Source of the DNA: Helicostylum pulchrum
Taxonomy: Eukaryota > Mucoromycota > Mucoromycetes > Mucorales > Mucoraceae
Direction of reading: 5' to 3'
Length of the DNA stretch: 64,000 nt
Assembly: GCA_025677825.1 (NCBI GenBank)
Contig: JAIXMO010000064.1
Coordinates: forward strand, 1 to 64,000
In this document: piece by piece, positions 1 through 10,985 of the stretch
Layout of the letters: each line of letters starts with the position of its first letter
Numbering within the stretch: the first letter of the stretch is position 1
Made by a program: the position numbers and the translations under genes
Notes under the pieces: model-generated
Seen by the model: the letters and a program-made list of their open reading frames with translations, nothing else
What the model was told of the DNA's origin: nothing
Database searches by the model: none

Positions 1-2407
1 AGAACTCAACTACCTTATATATGGTCTGCTGGTGCTTTTCTAAATACTTTATTTAAGCGTTTATTTACCAGTTTACGTATTAACGAACTCGATATTGCTA
101 AATTGAAGGAACAAATTCAAGAAAAGAACGTAGTCTATGTTCCTGTTTCTAAAACAATTATTGATCAATTATTACTTTGGTATATCTGTTTACGTTATAA
201 ATTACCTGTTCCTGCTATCGTTTGTGATGAAGCATTGGCATTACTTGGTCCAATTTCAGATATCCTTCGCATTTCAGGCGCTTTCTTTGTTCGTCGTGAC
301 CTCGCATCTCGTTCTCCTTTGAATTCATCGGTTGCTGCCGCCTATACTGAAGTTTTATTAAAGGAACACGGTGCATTATCGATGGTAGTAGAAAGAGCTC
401 GTTCGCGTACCGGTAGACTTCAAACTGCTTATCACGATGGTCTTATTAATATGGTTATTGATGGTACGCTTGGTAAAAACCAAGCTTCTCCTCCTCACTC
501 TCCTCAACCACAACAAAAGTTATCTCCTCTTCCCACGCCTACCGGTTCATTTTCTTCTTTATCTGTTAAAAAGGAAACCGTTTTTATTCCCGTGAATATT
601 ACTTATGAAAAGATTCCAGAGTTACGTACTTTAATTGATCAAGTCTTGGATCAAAAGCCTCGTAGTTTAACCGTAACTTCTACTTTCCTTCGTCCTAGCG
701 CTACTTTGGCTGATAGAGCTGCTACAAAAGAAAATGGTATTATCGAGCAAGGCAAATACGGTCGTGCCTTTGTTGGATTTGGCAATCCAATTAGTGTAAG
801 AGATGCTGTAAAAGAAGCCAGCTTACCAGTCAACACGAACAAGAGATTAAGGTAACTTTTTTGTTTTTGTTTTTTGATTATATGCATATTCAATAGGCTA
901 ATATAATTTACTTAGTACAATCGCTGTAAAAGACGAAGATACAATTGCAGATTTTGTTGTTCGCAAAATCCAACGTGGTCAACATGATGCAGCAGTTGTT
1001 AGCCCTGTTACGCTTGTAGCTGCCACTTTGTTATTTGGTAGAGTTACCAGCGGCATCACACTAGGTAAAATCAACAAACACGTTACCTGGCTTCGTGAAG
1101 AGATTGTAGAAAGAGGTATTAGTATTGATTGGCAACCCGATGAAGATGTCACTACCATTGTATCTTATGCACTTAACCTTTTGGATGCTCGTAATAACGT
1201 AACCATGGATGGTAAACGTGTTACAGAACATACGATTGTAAGAGTGGTTGAACACGCTGATAATGTCATGGATCTTTCTTATATGGCAAGTCAATTAATC
1301 GAAATTTTCTTACCCGAGGCATTGTTTGCTGTTGTTTATCTTTCTGGAACGGTAAAGAAAATGACAAAAGAAGAACTTTATGCTCATTTTACGTTTTTGG
1401 TGCGTTTATTTAAACATGAGTTCATATATCCTTGGAGCAGGGAAGAGGTAAAAAAAATAAAAAAATACGCAAACGCACAAAACACGCACAATATTAAAAA
1501 AAAGTATACATGTACCATGTAGAAATTCAACGTTCTTTTGGATTGGTTTATTAAAAAGAACTTGCTTGTTAAAAATGACGAGGGTTTATACACCAAAGTA
1601 GTAACAATCGAGAACAACGAAGCTGAGTATACCCGTGTTTGTCTATTGGCCTCATTAATATACCCGACCTTGGACGCTTACTGGATTACATCTTGTTCTC
1701 TTTCTGCTCTTCGTGATTTACCTTACATGCCTCGCAAGATCGTACCTGTTTTATCTCAATGGATTGCTGCTCATTTAATCACCGGAAGAAGAACTGTGTA
1801 TCGTGAAGTTTTGTCTACAGAAGCAAGTCAAAACGCTGTTGATAACTTTTTAGCTATTGGGTTTATTGATGCTGTACATCCAAAGACCAAGCTCTCCCCC
1901 GATGCTCAAATCTTGTTACTTGAGTTGGGTGTTACTACCAATGAAGATTTGGTCATGGTATCTACTAGAAACATCGAAGACAATGAATCTGTACGGCTTT
2001 TTTATTTATTTATTGTACTTGTAAAACATTGAACTAACATACCTCTTTTTTATTATTATTATTAATAGGCTTCTAATGTTCATGAGAGTGAAAATATTCT
2101 TTTAAAACTTGAAGATATTGCATCCCTTTGTCATGAAATTGAAAAGTATCGCTTTGTAACTGATAATGTCAACTTGCGTTCTAATGCACAAGTATTTGAC
2201 AAGTGTCAAAACCAAATTCGATCTATTTTAAGAGCTGATCAAAGTTACGCTACACAACACGGTATGAATTTGGATAGAGATGAGGACCAAATGATTCAAT
2301 TAGTCTATTCACTAAAGGCTGCATCCAGTACTCCTATTTTATCTGATGATGGGTCTGGTAAACACTCTCGAAGAGTTTCTCAAGCTTATAACTTGAAATC
2401 ATCTTAA
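1..2407 (+). CDS. PlsB/GNPAT-type glycerol-3-phosphate or DHAP acyltransferase, 5' end off window
   Basis: Open from base 1, so the start lies outside the window. My model is exons 1-851, 916-1447, 1523-1990 and 2069-2407 (about 729 visible residues); all three introns are GT..AG and the frame is kept throughout. The protein has the PlsB-like acyltransferase layout: a GAFFVRR substrate block near nt 280, then SRTGR near nt 400, followed by the long C-terminal region typical of GPAT/GNPAT enzymes (motifs like TPVTL..ATLL). Known members acylate glycerol-3-phosphate or dihydroxyacetone phosphate, the first step of glycerolipid or ether-lipid synthesis. Oddity: in block I the catalytic His of HX4D is Ser here (SKTIID, codons 50-55), and block III reads ERARSRTGR instead of the usual EGGRSRTGR. 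It may be a divergent or inactive paralogue. It converges on CCT8. Confidence 0.72.
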
Positions 2408-2689
2408 AAAAAAATATATATATATATATTCAAAATCACATATTTATTATTTAGATAGCTTTTTTTTTTTGTTAATGTTACTTTTTATTACAATTATGAA
2501 CTTTTTAGTGTAAATAAATAGTTGTATGTACAAAAAGGTTTTTTTTTTTGGAGTGGTTGATGTAGGAGATTTTTTTTTTAGTTGGTGGACAAATGCTAAT
2601 AAAAAGTACATAGAAAATGGGAATAATTGTATATTTTTGTTTTTTAAAAAAAAGTTTTTTGTAGATAGAAATGAAAAATAAAAATGCAA

Positions 2690-4558
2690 TTAATCCTCCT
2701 CATCCCAATGAGATTCCTTTTTAGGAGGCTTGGGACCACCAGCGGGCTTGGACATGATGATTTGATCAACACTGAGGATAGTGATAGCAGTATCAGCAGC
2801 TAATTTCAAAGCACAGGCCTTGGTAGCCAAAGAATCAAAGATACCAGCAGCAGTAGCGTCCATAGTTCCTTCAACAGGGTTTTCAATATCAACACCAATA
2901 GCGTTACCAGATTTGTCCTCTTGGTAATGAGCAGCATATAAACGAGATAAAACGGCAGTAGCTTCCATACCAGCATTTTCACAAAGGGTACGAGGAACAA
3001 CTTCTAAAGCTTCAGCAAATTTCTTGATGGCATGTTGATTTAAACCAGGAGTTTTAGCAGCAACTTCTTGCAAACGCTTGTTTAATTCCATTTCCATGGC
3101 ACCAGCACCAGGTAACAAACGGTTGTCACGGGTAGCAGCCTTAATGACGCTGACACCATCATCAATGGCACGTTCAATATCGTCCATATGGTTTTGAGTA
3201 GCGCCACGAATAACAATGGTGGTGGTACGGGTACTGGCAAGTTCTTCTTGACGGAAGACAGTGACCATATCAGAACCAATCTCGACAGTTTCAACAATAT
3301 CACATTCACCCATCTCTTCAGCCATAGGTGTACCTAAACGAGCAAGAGCAGTAGCACCAATAACACGACAAAGACGACGAAGATCGAACTTTGAAAGTAC
3401 CTTGACAGCCATAATATTGAATTTGTTTAAATAATGCAAAGATAACTCACCAATACCATTACCGGTAACAACGACAGTGACACCAGCATCAGCTAAATCT
3501 TGGAAAATCTTTTCTACTTGCTTTTCTTCATCCTTACTGAAATTCAACATCTCCTTGGCGTTGTGAATCAAAACTGTACCCTTGGTTTCAGTTTGAGTGA
3601 GGTCCAAAGGACAGGTGAAAACAGCAATCTTGGCCTTCTTGGTGGCACGAATAAGACCCTCAGGTTCACGTCCAAAAACCATACCCTTTACAACGCTAGA
3701 TTCATGAATACTAGAACCCATTACCTTTACAACACGAATATTATCAACGTTAAAGTCCTTGGGGTTCTTGGGCATAATGTTTAAAGCAGCTTCAACAACA
3801 AGTTCGCTCAAGAGATCTTCGTAACCATATTGCTTTGAAGAAATAGGTGCCTTAATAATCTTTAATAATTCCTTCTTGTCAGTCATGGACTTGATTTGAT
3901 CAACCTCGAGTTCTAATATTACAAAAAAAAAAAGGTTTTAGAAAATCTCTTTCTTTTTCCCTTCTATATCCAGTATTATTTACCAGGCAAGATTTCTAAA
4001 GCACGGTCTCTAGCTAATTGATAACCTAAACAGATTTCAGAAGGATGAAGACCCATTTTGATAAGGTACTCAGCCTTTTGTAAAAGAGCACCAGCAAATA
4101 CAACAACAAAGTTGGTGTTATCACCCATTTCACTTTCTTGTTGTTGAGAAGCCATAACTAATAACTTTGCAGCAGGATGGACAATATCTAATTCACGAAT
4201 AATGGTTGCAGCATCGTTGGTGACAAAAAGCTTTTCGAGATGATTGATGATCATCTTGTTACGACCTATTTATATTTTTTTATTTTATTTATATAAGTAT
4301 ACGCGTACTTTTTTTTTATATGTATATTTTTTTTTTTCATCACTTTACCGTTAGGTCCCATGGAAGTACGGACAACTTCAGAGAACTCATGGGTAGCATC
4401 AATATTACGCAAGACAGCTTCTTCAATACCTGATTGAAACTAACAATTTTTATTTTTTATTTATTAGATCATCATCATTATTTTCATCATCTAGAATTTA
4501 CCTTGTAACCATCCTTGAAAAGTTGAGGAAGTGTGCTTTTAGGTACTCTTAAGGCCAT
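2690..4558 (-). CDS. CCT8: T-complex chaperonin subunit theta
   Basis: Model: exons 4502-4558, 4349-4439, 3984-4265 and 2690-3912 on the minus strand, 550 residues, the usual length for a CCT subunit. CCT8 is one of eight different subunits of the cytosolic TRiC/CCT double ring that folds actin, tubulin and WD-repeat proteins using ATP. CCT8-specific features are the N-terminus MALRVPKS..LFKDGYK, the NHLEKLFVTNDAATI block, and the C-terminus IIMSKPAGGPKPP followed by an acidic WDEED tail. The usual GDGTN nucleotide loop reads GDNTN here. The splice before exon 2 was chosen to give K-FQSGIEEA, which fits the family; a nearer AG would shift the frame. It converges on the acyltransferase, with 282 bp of A/T-rich spacer holding an (AT) run. 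Confidence 0.95.
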
Positions 4559-5355
4559 GTTGTATATTTATTTTTTTCGTTAAAAAAAAGAAAAAAGTTG
4601 ATCTACAAGTAAAGAACGAAAACTTTTCGGTCTTGCCCCCCTTTTTTTACTAATAAATCGCTTTTTGACACTCCGTATGATGATTTTTTTTTTTTACTTT
4701 ACCACGTTTGTGTAATGTAGTATTCACTGTCAAAGATGTGACATTTAGGTCACTAGATTCAATTAATGTGCAAGCTATTAAAAAGTCGGTTAAGTTTAAA
4801 TCATTTGCAAGCTTTACAGTTCTATCTTTATATAAAAATATTTTTTTCTTTTTGCTAACTAGACAGTCGCTTCAATGTAAAACAAGTAACACGAGGATTT
4901 CTTTCGAATCAGGGAAATTATCTTGCTAGACCAGAAAAAACGAGTTTTTTCTTTCAGGCTATTGCTTCTTATTTTTTGAACTGCGGGTGTGTTTGTAGGG
5001 TTTCTCTTTGAATACAATAAAATATTTTTAAAAACAAAGTAGTCTAGCATCAATATTTTATTTTGTTACTTTTTACTATAGGTACTTGTAAAGATATCAT
5101 TTATCCAAACATCTTGTTTTTTCTAAAAAAAAAATCTACCCAAAAGGGCAGAGTACGAGTGAAATATAAAAAATAATTCACCGAAATAGCAAGGAACTGT
5201 TATTTCGAGAGATTTGAGCTTACAACCTAATTCGAATTGGTGTTTAAATATATCCTTTATTTTACGACTCACAGATATATTATCTCGTTTTTGTAATACG
5301 AACATTTATATGTATGGCTTACTGCTGACAAAATTGATTGTTTAAAACTTGGGAT
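4559..5355. other. gene-free A/T-rich spacer
   Basis: Nothing coding is convincing here. Short open frames (for example 4708-4929) lack family resemblance and run over T homopolymers. The segment just above 4558 is the probable CCT8 promoter, with poly-T and poly-A runs. The right part abuts the decayed Fanzor fragment. Confidence 0.5.
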
Positions 5356-5925
5356 TTATAATAAATAAGTGCAGGTTTCACAGATGAGAGAACTCTTCCC
5401 TTTATTACCAGCATCCTTTAGGGTTCTGCTATTACATACACTGCATATCTGCGAGGTTAAATACTTGTCAATTGTGACAGCAATTAAGCCACCCTCAGCT
5501 TCACGCTTCTTCAATGCGCGCCAGAACACACCTGTCACACTGAAGTGGTTTCCCTTTAACTTTACGTAATCTTTACCAAACATGCTCGCGCCAAAGATCA
5601 CCAATGGTACTTTTTGTTGGTATTGGTTAAACTGACCTGGCAAGAACTTGCTGGTTCCACATCTGGTTAATGTATATTTAGATAATTATTTTTTTTAGTA
5701 TTACTTTATCGAGTTTTTCCTTCTTGAGCTCTCATCATTCCTTTTGGAGACTTTGGTTTTCTGCTTCTTCTTCTTCGTCTTAATTTTCTGCTTCTTCTTA
5801 TTTCGTTTCTTTCGGTCATACTTACTTTCACCATTAACCAGCAGGTTAACCATCAACTCAGACGCCTTTTGCCTTCCCTGGTACAATACGAATCTACCCC
5901 TGGCAGAACTCGAGCCGTAAAAATT
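5356..5925 (-). pseudogene. Fanzor (eukaryotic TnpB-like nuclease) C-terminal remnant, copy 1
   Basis: Two coding pieces, about 5705-5925 and 5356-5662, joined by a short candidate intron of 42 bp. The first reads FVLYQGRQKASELMVNLLVN and then a very Lys-rich stretch. The second carries VIFGASMFGKD, then AVTIDKYLTSQICSVCN and SSLICETC. The order 'acidic residue in ID-x-x-x-TS, then CxxC...CxxC' is the RuvC plus zinc-finger end shared by TnpB and Fanzor proteins, which in studied cases are RNA-guided DNA endonucleases. The frame stops at 5356, right after the second CxxC, so the last RuvC Asp (normally in W-x-R-D) is missing. The N-terminal domain and RuvC-I were not found upstream. It is a truncated relic, not an active gene. 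Confidence 0.72.
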
Positions 5926-6527
5926 GAAAAAAAAGCATCCAAATGAGTAAGCATATATCTTGTATAAAACTTATAAGTATCAATATTGGTAGTTTTCGAA
6001 GTAGGGATACGTGTTTTAAGATTTTCTATTCCTGTTTCCTTTTTTTTTTCTTGTTAGTTCGGCTTGTATCTTGGTAGATCCTGTAAAATTGTAATAATCT
6101 TTGGTAACTGAAATAATATTAAAGCCAAACACTCATAAACACATGCTTTTAGTTTAGACATCATCCGTAAGCAAGTACATAATATCTATTATACAGCATC
6201 AAGTTAAGTAGTCTAACATTTATCAATACAATTTATTCTTGTTCCTATTGCTAATTATTCATTTCTTTATCATATTGTACATACTAAAAGTAATCTAACT
6301 GTCACAAATTTGCCAAGCTCTTACATGATAATATATACAATTCTAGCTAGCTATGATACTACGCCGTTATCTCACTTATAGACATATTTTTGGTGTCCAA
6401 TACAAAGTAGCGCGTTTCACTGATAATTCCAGCGGTTAATCGCTGAACCATTGAAAAAACCGTCTGAAGCATCCCTGTACTGGATTTATTATTTTTTTAT
6501 TATTTTATTTTATTTTTTCTATCAATA
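5926..6527. other. gene-free stretch between the Fanzor relic and the composite transposon
   Basis: No open frame with family character. It probably includes decayed upstream sequence of Fanzor copy 1. It contains one motif (6465-6490) also found ahead of Fanzor copy 2. It ends in T-rich DNA and the TA dinucleotide (6526-6527) that flanks the transposon. Confidence 0.45.
6465..6490 (-). repeat. 26-bp motif shared with the upstream side of Fanzor copy 2
   Basis: Read on the minus strand, this segment matches 28971-28996 (plus strand) at 24 of 26 positions. The core ACAGGGATGCTTCAG recurs exactly at 28996-29010. In both places it lies upstream of a Fanzor relic and points the same way as the relic. 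Confidence 0.5.
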
Positions 6528-6988
6528 CAGCGGCTCCACCCCCAAAGTTCGTTTTCCAATTTTATAAATTCGCTTTTTTCGCAGCCCAAAGTTCGCTTTT
6601 GTATTGGTCAAAGTTCGTTTTTGTAAATCATCCAAATTCGCTTTGGCATCACCCAAAGTTCGTTTTTACATTTGAAAAGTTCGCTTTTATTTTATTTTAT
6701 TTTATTTCAATGAGTAACAGCTTTTATTATGAAGATGGACAAGGGAAAATTGCTGGTGAGCAAGGAAATGAGGCAATGGATTACGAAGAAGAGTTTGATC
6801 CTTACAACATCAGTTCCTTGATGACAGCATCATAATATCGACATCACCGAGGCCGCTTTCCGACTGAAGTTACGGAAGAGCTTGACACCAAAATGGAAGA
6901 AATTTCAGAGGAGCTGGCTTTAGAAGCTGCCAATAGGAAATATAATGTATACTCTGACAAACAGAAAGCAGTTTTCTACTATTTTAAT
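6528..6988 (+). repeat. left inverted arm with seven-motif subterminal array
   Basis: This is the reverse complement of 10481-10941, with one mismatch noticed near 6640. TTCG-containing motifs (usually AAAGTTCG or AAATTCG) start at 6548, 6569, 6592, 6614, 6637, 6659 and 6680, a spacing of 21-23 bp. After the array the arm encodes the transposase N-terminus (MSNSFYYEDG...) up to the word ACTATTTTAAT, where the nested element begins. Confidence 0.8.
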
Positions 6989-7995
6989 GGGTAATTATAC
7001 GGACACCAGGTTTTTTCTACCTAAAAATATTTACGGACACCAGATTTTTTTTGCCCAGCACAAATAAATAAATCCGGCGGACCAATTTTTTTACCTGCAC
7101 CAGATTTTATAATTTCGGACACCAGACTTTTTCTTTAAATAATTGATAATGACAGAGCAACTTGCAAGAAATGAGAATCACTAATTCAGGGGCTTCTTTC
7201 AGCGATTAACTCAGAAGTTACCAATGATGGGTTTGATGAAGCTTTGAAAAATGATTCTCTCGAAGGTAACATTTCGAAAACTAACCAAAAAAAAGATCAA
7301 GGATTTTAGTAGGGACAATTTTAGCGACGTTGAAGAAGAAGAAGAGGAAAGAGAATAGAATTAGATTCCCAAAGAAATATTGTTTATAACAAAAGTAGAA
7401 TGACTTTCGTGCCTTTTTCTCCTTGGATACGAATAAGATCTCTGATCCGATTGTTCTGTATTTGACAGGTGGACATTTTTACCTAGTAAGAAGAAAAACA
7501 GCAAACAAAGGAAACAAACAAAAAGACTTTGAGCATTGGCCTCCTGTTAGTCCTATACACCAAACTGTAATAGAAAGCCATAGGAACAAATGCACTAGCG
7601 ATTTTTCCTCGTTTTATAAGGATGACTAAAAAGGCATGCTCTTTTTTGTTACTTTCTCTACTTTTCTCACAATTTTTTTTTTTATTACAAGTTTACAAAT
7701 AAATATATTTTTTCCTACTGCTCATCAAATGTATAAAGAATCATTCCAATGCAAACTGATTTCAAGATTGAATGACTTTTATAAAGTGTTTGTCTCAAGT
7801 CAACCGATGATAGTCATTAGAGATGCTCTATTATCTTTTGGCTTTTTAAATCTTTCAAAAGAACATACTCACAACCTGGTGTGATTTTTTTTGTATTAAT
7901 GCAAAATTATTATATCTAGTACAGCTAAAAAAAATGGTGCGCCGGATTTATTTATTTATGTCGGGCAAAAAAATCTGGTGTCCGTATAATTACCC
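6989..7995. mobile_element. nested 1,007-bp terminal-inverted-repeat element
   Basis: It starts with GGGTAATTATACGGACACCA (6989-7008), and its right end (7976-7995) is the exact reverse complement. The similarity extends inward over about 80 bp, but the right end matches the second of two GGACACCAG copies on the left, so the left end carries a partial internal duplication. The interior has only short open frames (about 7423-7629 and 7636-7884) that I do not recognise, so it is probably non-autonomous. It interrupts the left copy of the transposase gene; the sequence after 7995 does not resume that gene. I could not define a target-site duplication. Confidence 0.65.
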
Positions 7996-8109
7996 AAACA
8001 TTTCGTTAATGATATAGTTGCGGTAAATGAATTTGTAAACACTTTGTAATGCGGTTTCCTGATCTTATGGTACTTTCCTATGTAGTGTCGGAAAGATGGC
8101 ACTGATAAA

Positions 8110-8510
8110 TTGAGAGCAAGTGTTTGTAAAAGGAAAGCCGACCTTTCGGCAGTGAAGGAGCATGACAAAGAGCTATTAAAGATGTTGAATATTTTAGATT
8201 ATCAAATCATAGACTTTGGTCCTGTTTCGAGCAATGAAAGTGAGATGACTTGTTATAGAAAAGCAGCGGACATCATGAATATCTTGTTCAGAAACTTTCT
8301 CCTGGAATTGATTAAGTTTACCCAAAGTAGCCCATGTTTGGTTTATCATTATGATCCTAAAACTTTTTACTTTGTGTATAGCGGTGAGCACAGCTCGGAT
8401 GCAACGAAGTATGCGCGAAACACAAACAAAAAGCTGCAGTTGACGATGATGAAAAGAAAGATCTGATAGGAAGAAAAATAGATTCAATCATTATTTAAAC
8501 GAATTGCTCA
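8110..8510 (+). pseudogene. captured fragment of a repeated mucoralean gene family (function unknown)
   Basis: An open frame of 118 codons (8110-8466) begins RASVCKRKADLSAVKEHDKE and contains DIMNILFRNFL and YFVYSGEHSSDATKYARN. The following bases read KKDLIGRKIDSII in another frame and then stop, so a frameshift separates the two parts near 8440. The wording E-x-SS-ATKxA followed by GRKIDSII resembles, from memory, a large uncharacterised family in Mucorales genomes. It lacks a proper start and its C-terminus, and lies inside the composite transposon, so I read it as cargo or debris. Confidence 0.4.
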
Positions 8511-8879
8511 AGAATCACGAACACCATTTGCAAAGAACGACGAATGAATAAACTTTTAATAATTTTTCAAAAGCAAGACCGTTTAAATTTGGAATTACAG
8601 CACTTGCAAGGTTTTATAAATCGTTAAGCGTAAATAAAAAAAAATGGAGGGAGTGCTTCCTCTATTTCACAGTAAAAAAGGGTGGAGTTTGTACTTGATT
8701 TTCTTTAACCCGCCAGTGAGACCATCAGGAACAGAATGGAATACTTCGCAAAATGACATCAATATGACAAAACAATCTCATTAAATAGAAATTAGAAAAA
8801 ATTATTTCAAGCGAACATGACAATAAATTACCGATTAGAAACCGTAAGTTTACAAGCAACTTCATGGAATAACATAAAA

Positions 8880-9303
8880 TACGCCTACCCAGTAGAACGT
8901 ACTGTCAATCATGAGTTTATAAAAGCTACGCCTACCCAGTAGAACGCACTGCCAATCTTGATGTCAATCTTGAGTTTATAAAAGTTACGCCTACCCAGTA
9001 GAACGTACTGCCAATCTGGATGTCAATCATGAGTTTATAAAAGCTACGCCTACCCAGTAGAACGCACTGCCAATTTTGATGTCAATCTTGAGTTTATAAA
9101 AGTTACGCCTACCCAGTAGAACGTACTGCCAATCTGGATGTCAATCATGAGTTTATAAAAGTTACGCCTACCCAGTAGAACGTACTGCCAATCTGGATGT
9201 CAATCATGAGTTTATAAAAGCTACGCCTACCCAGTAGAACGCACTGCCAATTTTGATGTCAATCTTGAGTTTATAAAAGTTACGCCTACCCAGCAGAACG
9301 TAG
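8880..9303. repeat. 59-bp tandem repeat (minisatellite), about 7 units
   Basis: Units start with TACGCCTACCCAGTAGAACG at 8880, 8927, 8986, 9045, 9104, 9163, 9222 and 9281. The first unit is 47 bp because it lacks an internal 12 bp; the next six are 59 bp; the last is partial. Two versions mostly alternate: one with AACGCACTG and TCTTGAG, the other with AACGTACTG and TCATGAG. There are no unique spacers. It lies inside the composite transposon. Confidence 0.9.
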
Positions 9304-9438
9304 TTCATGAATAGCAATGTGTTTGAAGGAAAGCCTCTGTTTAATTTTTAGTAATACGAATTTTTTTGGTCTACGTCAACATTTTTATCGGTACCTGAAA
9401 AGGTTCGTGTATATAGTCCGTGTATCAAGAATCAGTTT

Positions 9439-10759
9439 TTAAGTTTTTGAAAAAAAAGAGAATTTTTCAAAATTATTAACAGAATGATTGGCAATGTTAT
9501 AAAGGGACTTTCTACTGACACTTTCACTGGCTTCGGCAATTCTGGTTTTCAAATCTTCTGTTTCTGTAAATTCACTTCGCTTAACCGATATTCTTGACAA
9601 TGGACCAGAAGTTTTCAATAGGATTGAGCTCAGGGGAATATGGGGGAAGATATATAGCTCTATAACCTCTCATTTCGATTAAGCTGGTGATAATATCTGA
9701 GGTATGGATCGGTGCATTATCCATAATGATATAAAAATTTCTCATTTCAGGAAACTTATCCATTTCGTCGAGTGTCTTTGATATAAACCTCATGTAATGA
9801 CCTGTGACAGTACCTTTTCGCGAGGCTTTTGCCAAAGGATTTTTTCTTTTTCTACTTCCATCAACCTTTACTTTCTTGGGTTTAAGTGGTTCCCTGCTCT
9901 CAATCGAAATAACATCATGAGCTGTAATAGCTCCTAATATCGTGAGCGAAATGGCACGAGTACTTGGTGTTTCGATAACTGCTGGCGTACCTTTAAGTGA
10001 ACGTGCATTAGGACTTCTCATGTTGATATTGAAACCAGCTTCATCCACAAAAACACAATTTTCAAGAAAGCTCATGTCTGTGGTTTGCACCCATTTCTTA
10101 GCCCATTGATAACGCTTTTCACGATTTTCAGCACTATTTCTCGCTACTGGATGCAAAGTTGCCCTTTCAAATGTCAGATTACACTCATGTAGAATGAAGT
10201 TTCCGACAGAAGTTTCTTTCAAGCCGAAATTTTCAAACTCTTCTGTCAAACTTTCCACTGTATCGCGTCTAGTCGCTTGAGGATACTCGTCAAAAAACTG
10301 AATCAAGTGCTTCTTATGCTCTTCTTGAAGTTGTGATAGCCTTCTATTCGACACATTCGTTTGTTTCTCGTAAATATTCCAATCGGGTCCTTCTTTAGGA
10401 CGCTTTGCCCACTTTTGAGCAGTACGGACTTCGACTTGCGCCTTTCGACCTGAAGCGGCAGCTTTCCACAATTTGACCCTATTAAAATAGTAGAAAACTG
10501 CTTTCTGTTTGTCAGAGTATACATTATATTTCCTATTGGCAGCTTCTAAAGCCAGCTCCTCTGAAATTTCTTCCATTTTGGTGTCAAGCTCTTCCGTAAC
10601 TTCAGTCGGAAAGCGGCCTCGGTGATGTCGATATTATGATGCTGTCATCAAGGAACTGATGTTGTAAGGATCAAACTCTTCTTCGTAATCCATTGCCTCA
10701 TTTCCTTGCTCACCAGCAATTTTCCCTTGTCCATCTTCATAATAAAAGCTGTTACTCAT
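9439..10759 (-). pseudogene. Tc1/mariner (IS630-type) DD34E transposase, disrupted
   Basis: The frame starts at ATG 10759 (MSNSFYYEDG), meets an in-frame TAA at 10634-10636, and continues in the same frame to 9581. Core motifs are FVDEAGFN (first Asp), IIMDNAPIH (second Asp) and LPPYSPELNPIENFW (Glu), with 34 residues between the last two acids. An upstream helical region (KAQVEVRTAQKWAKR) is the DNA-binding part. After SIVKNIG a one-base frameshift near 9585-9595 hides about 40 more C-terminal codons ending at 9439. The inverted left arm carries the same TAA, so the stop predates the duplication. Catalytic residues survive, but the reading frame is broken twice. It normally cuts and pastes the element at TA sites. 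Confidence 0.88.
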
Positions 10760-10941
10760 TGAAATAAAATAAAATAAAATAAAAGCGAACTTTTCAAATG
10801 TAAAAACGAACTTTGGGTGATGCCAAAACGAATTTGGATGATTTACAAAAACGAACTTTGACCAATACAAAAGCGAACTTTGGGCTGCGAAAAAAGCGAA
10901 TTTATAAAATTGGAAAACGAACTTTGGGGGTGGAGCCGCTG
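10481..10941 (-). repeat. right inverted arm of the composite transposon
   Basis: Near-perfect reverse complement of 6528-6988. It holds the functional-side terminal repeat, the seven-motif array and the start of the transposase gene. Confidence 0.8.
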
Positions 10942-10985
10942 TATTTAAAGTTCTTTTCCTGCAAAATATTTGACTCCCGGCGACG

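Larger units (their letters stand above)
6528..10941 (-). mobile_element. composite Tc1/mariner-type transposon, 4.4 kb, with 461-bp inverted arms
   Basis: Both ends begin CAGCGGCTCCACCCCC and each is preceded by TA (6526-6527; 10942-10943), as expected for a Tc1/mariner insertion at a TA target. The ends continue as a 461-bp inverted duplication (6528-6988 and 10481-10941) in which I found a single mismatch. The arm contains the subterminal motif array and the first codons of the transposase. Between the arms lie a nested 1-kb element, a gene fragment, a minisatellite and the transposase gene. No normal 3' inverted repeat was found next to the transposase stop; the inverted 5' arm at the far left seems to serve as the second end. 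Inferred: one insertion event of the whole 4,414-bp unit. Confidence 0.65.

Noticed and set aside
4708..4929. 73-codon open frame on the plus strand
   Set aside because: No family character, and it runs over T homopolymers in an intergenic spacer.
7423..7884. Two open frames inside the nested 1-kb element as transposase
   Set aside because: No catalytic or zinc-finger motifs and no shared frame; treated as non-autonomous filler.
8880..9303. Regular repeats considered as a CRISPR array
   Set aside because: Units are contiguous 59-mers without unique spacers, in a eukaryotic transposon; this is a minisatellite.
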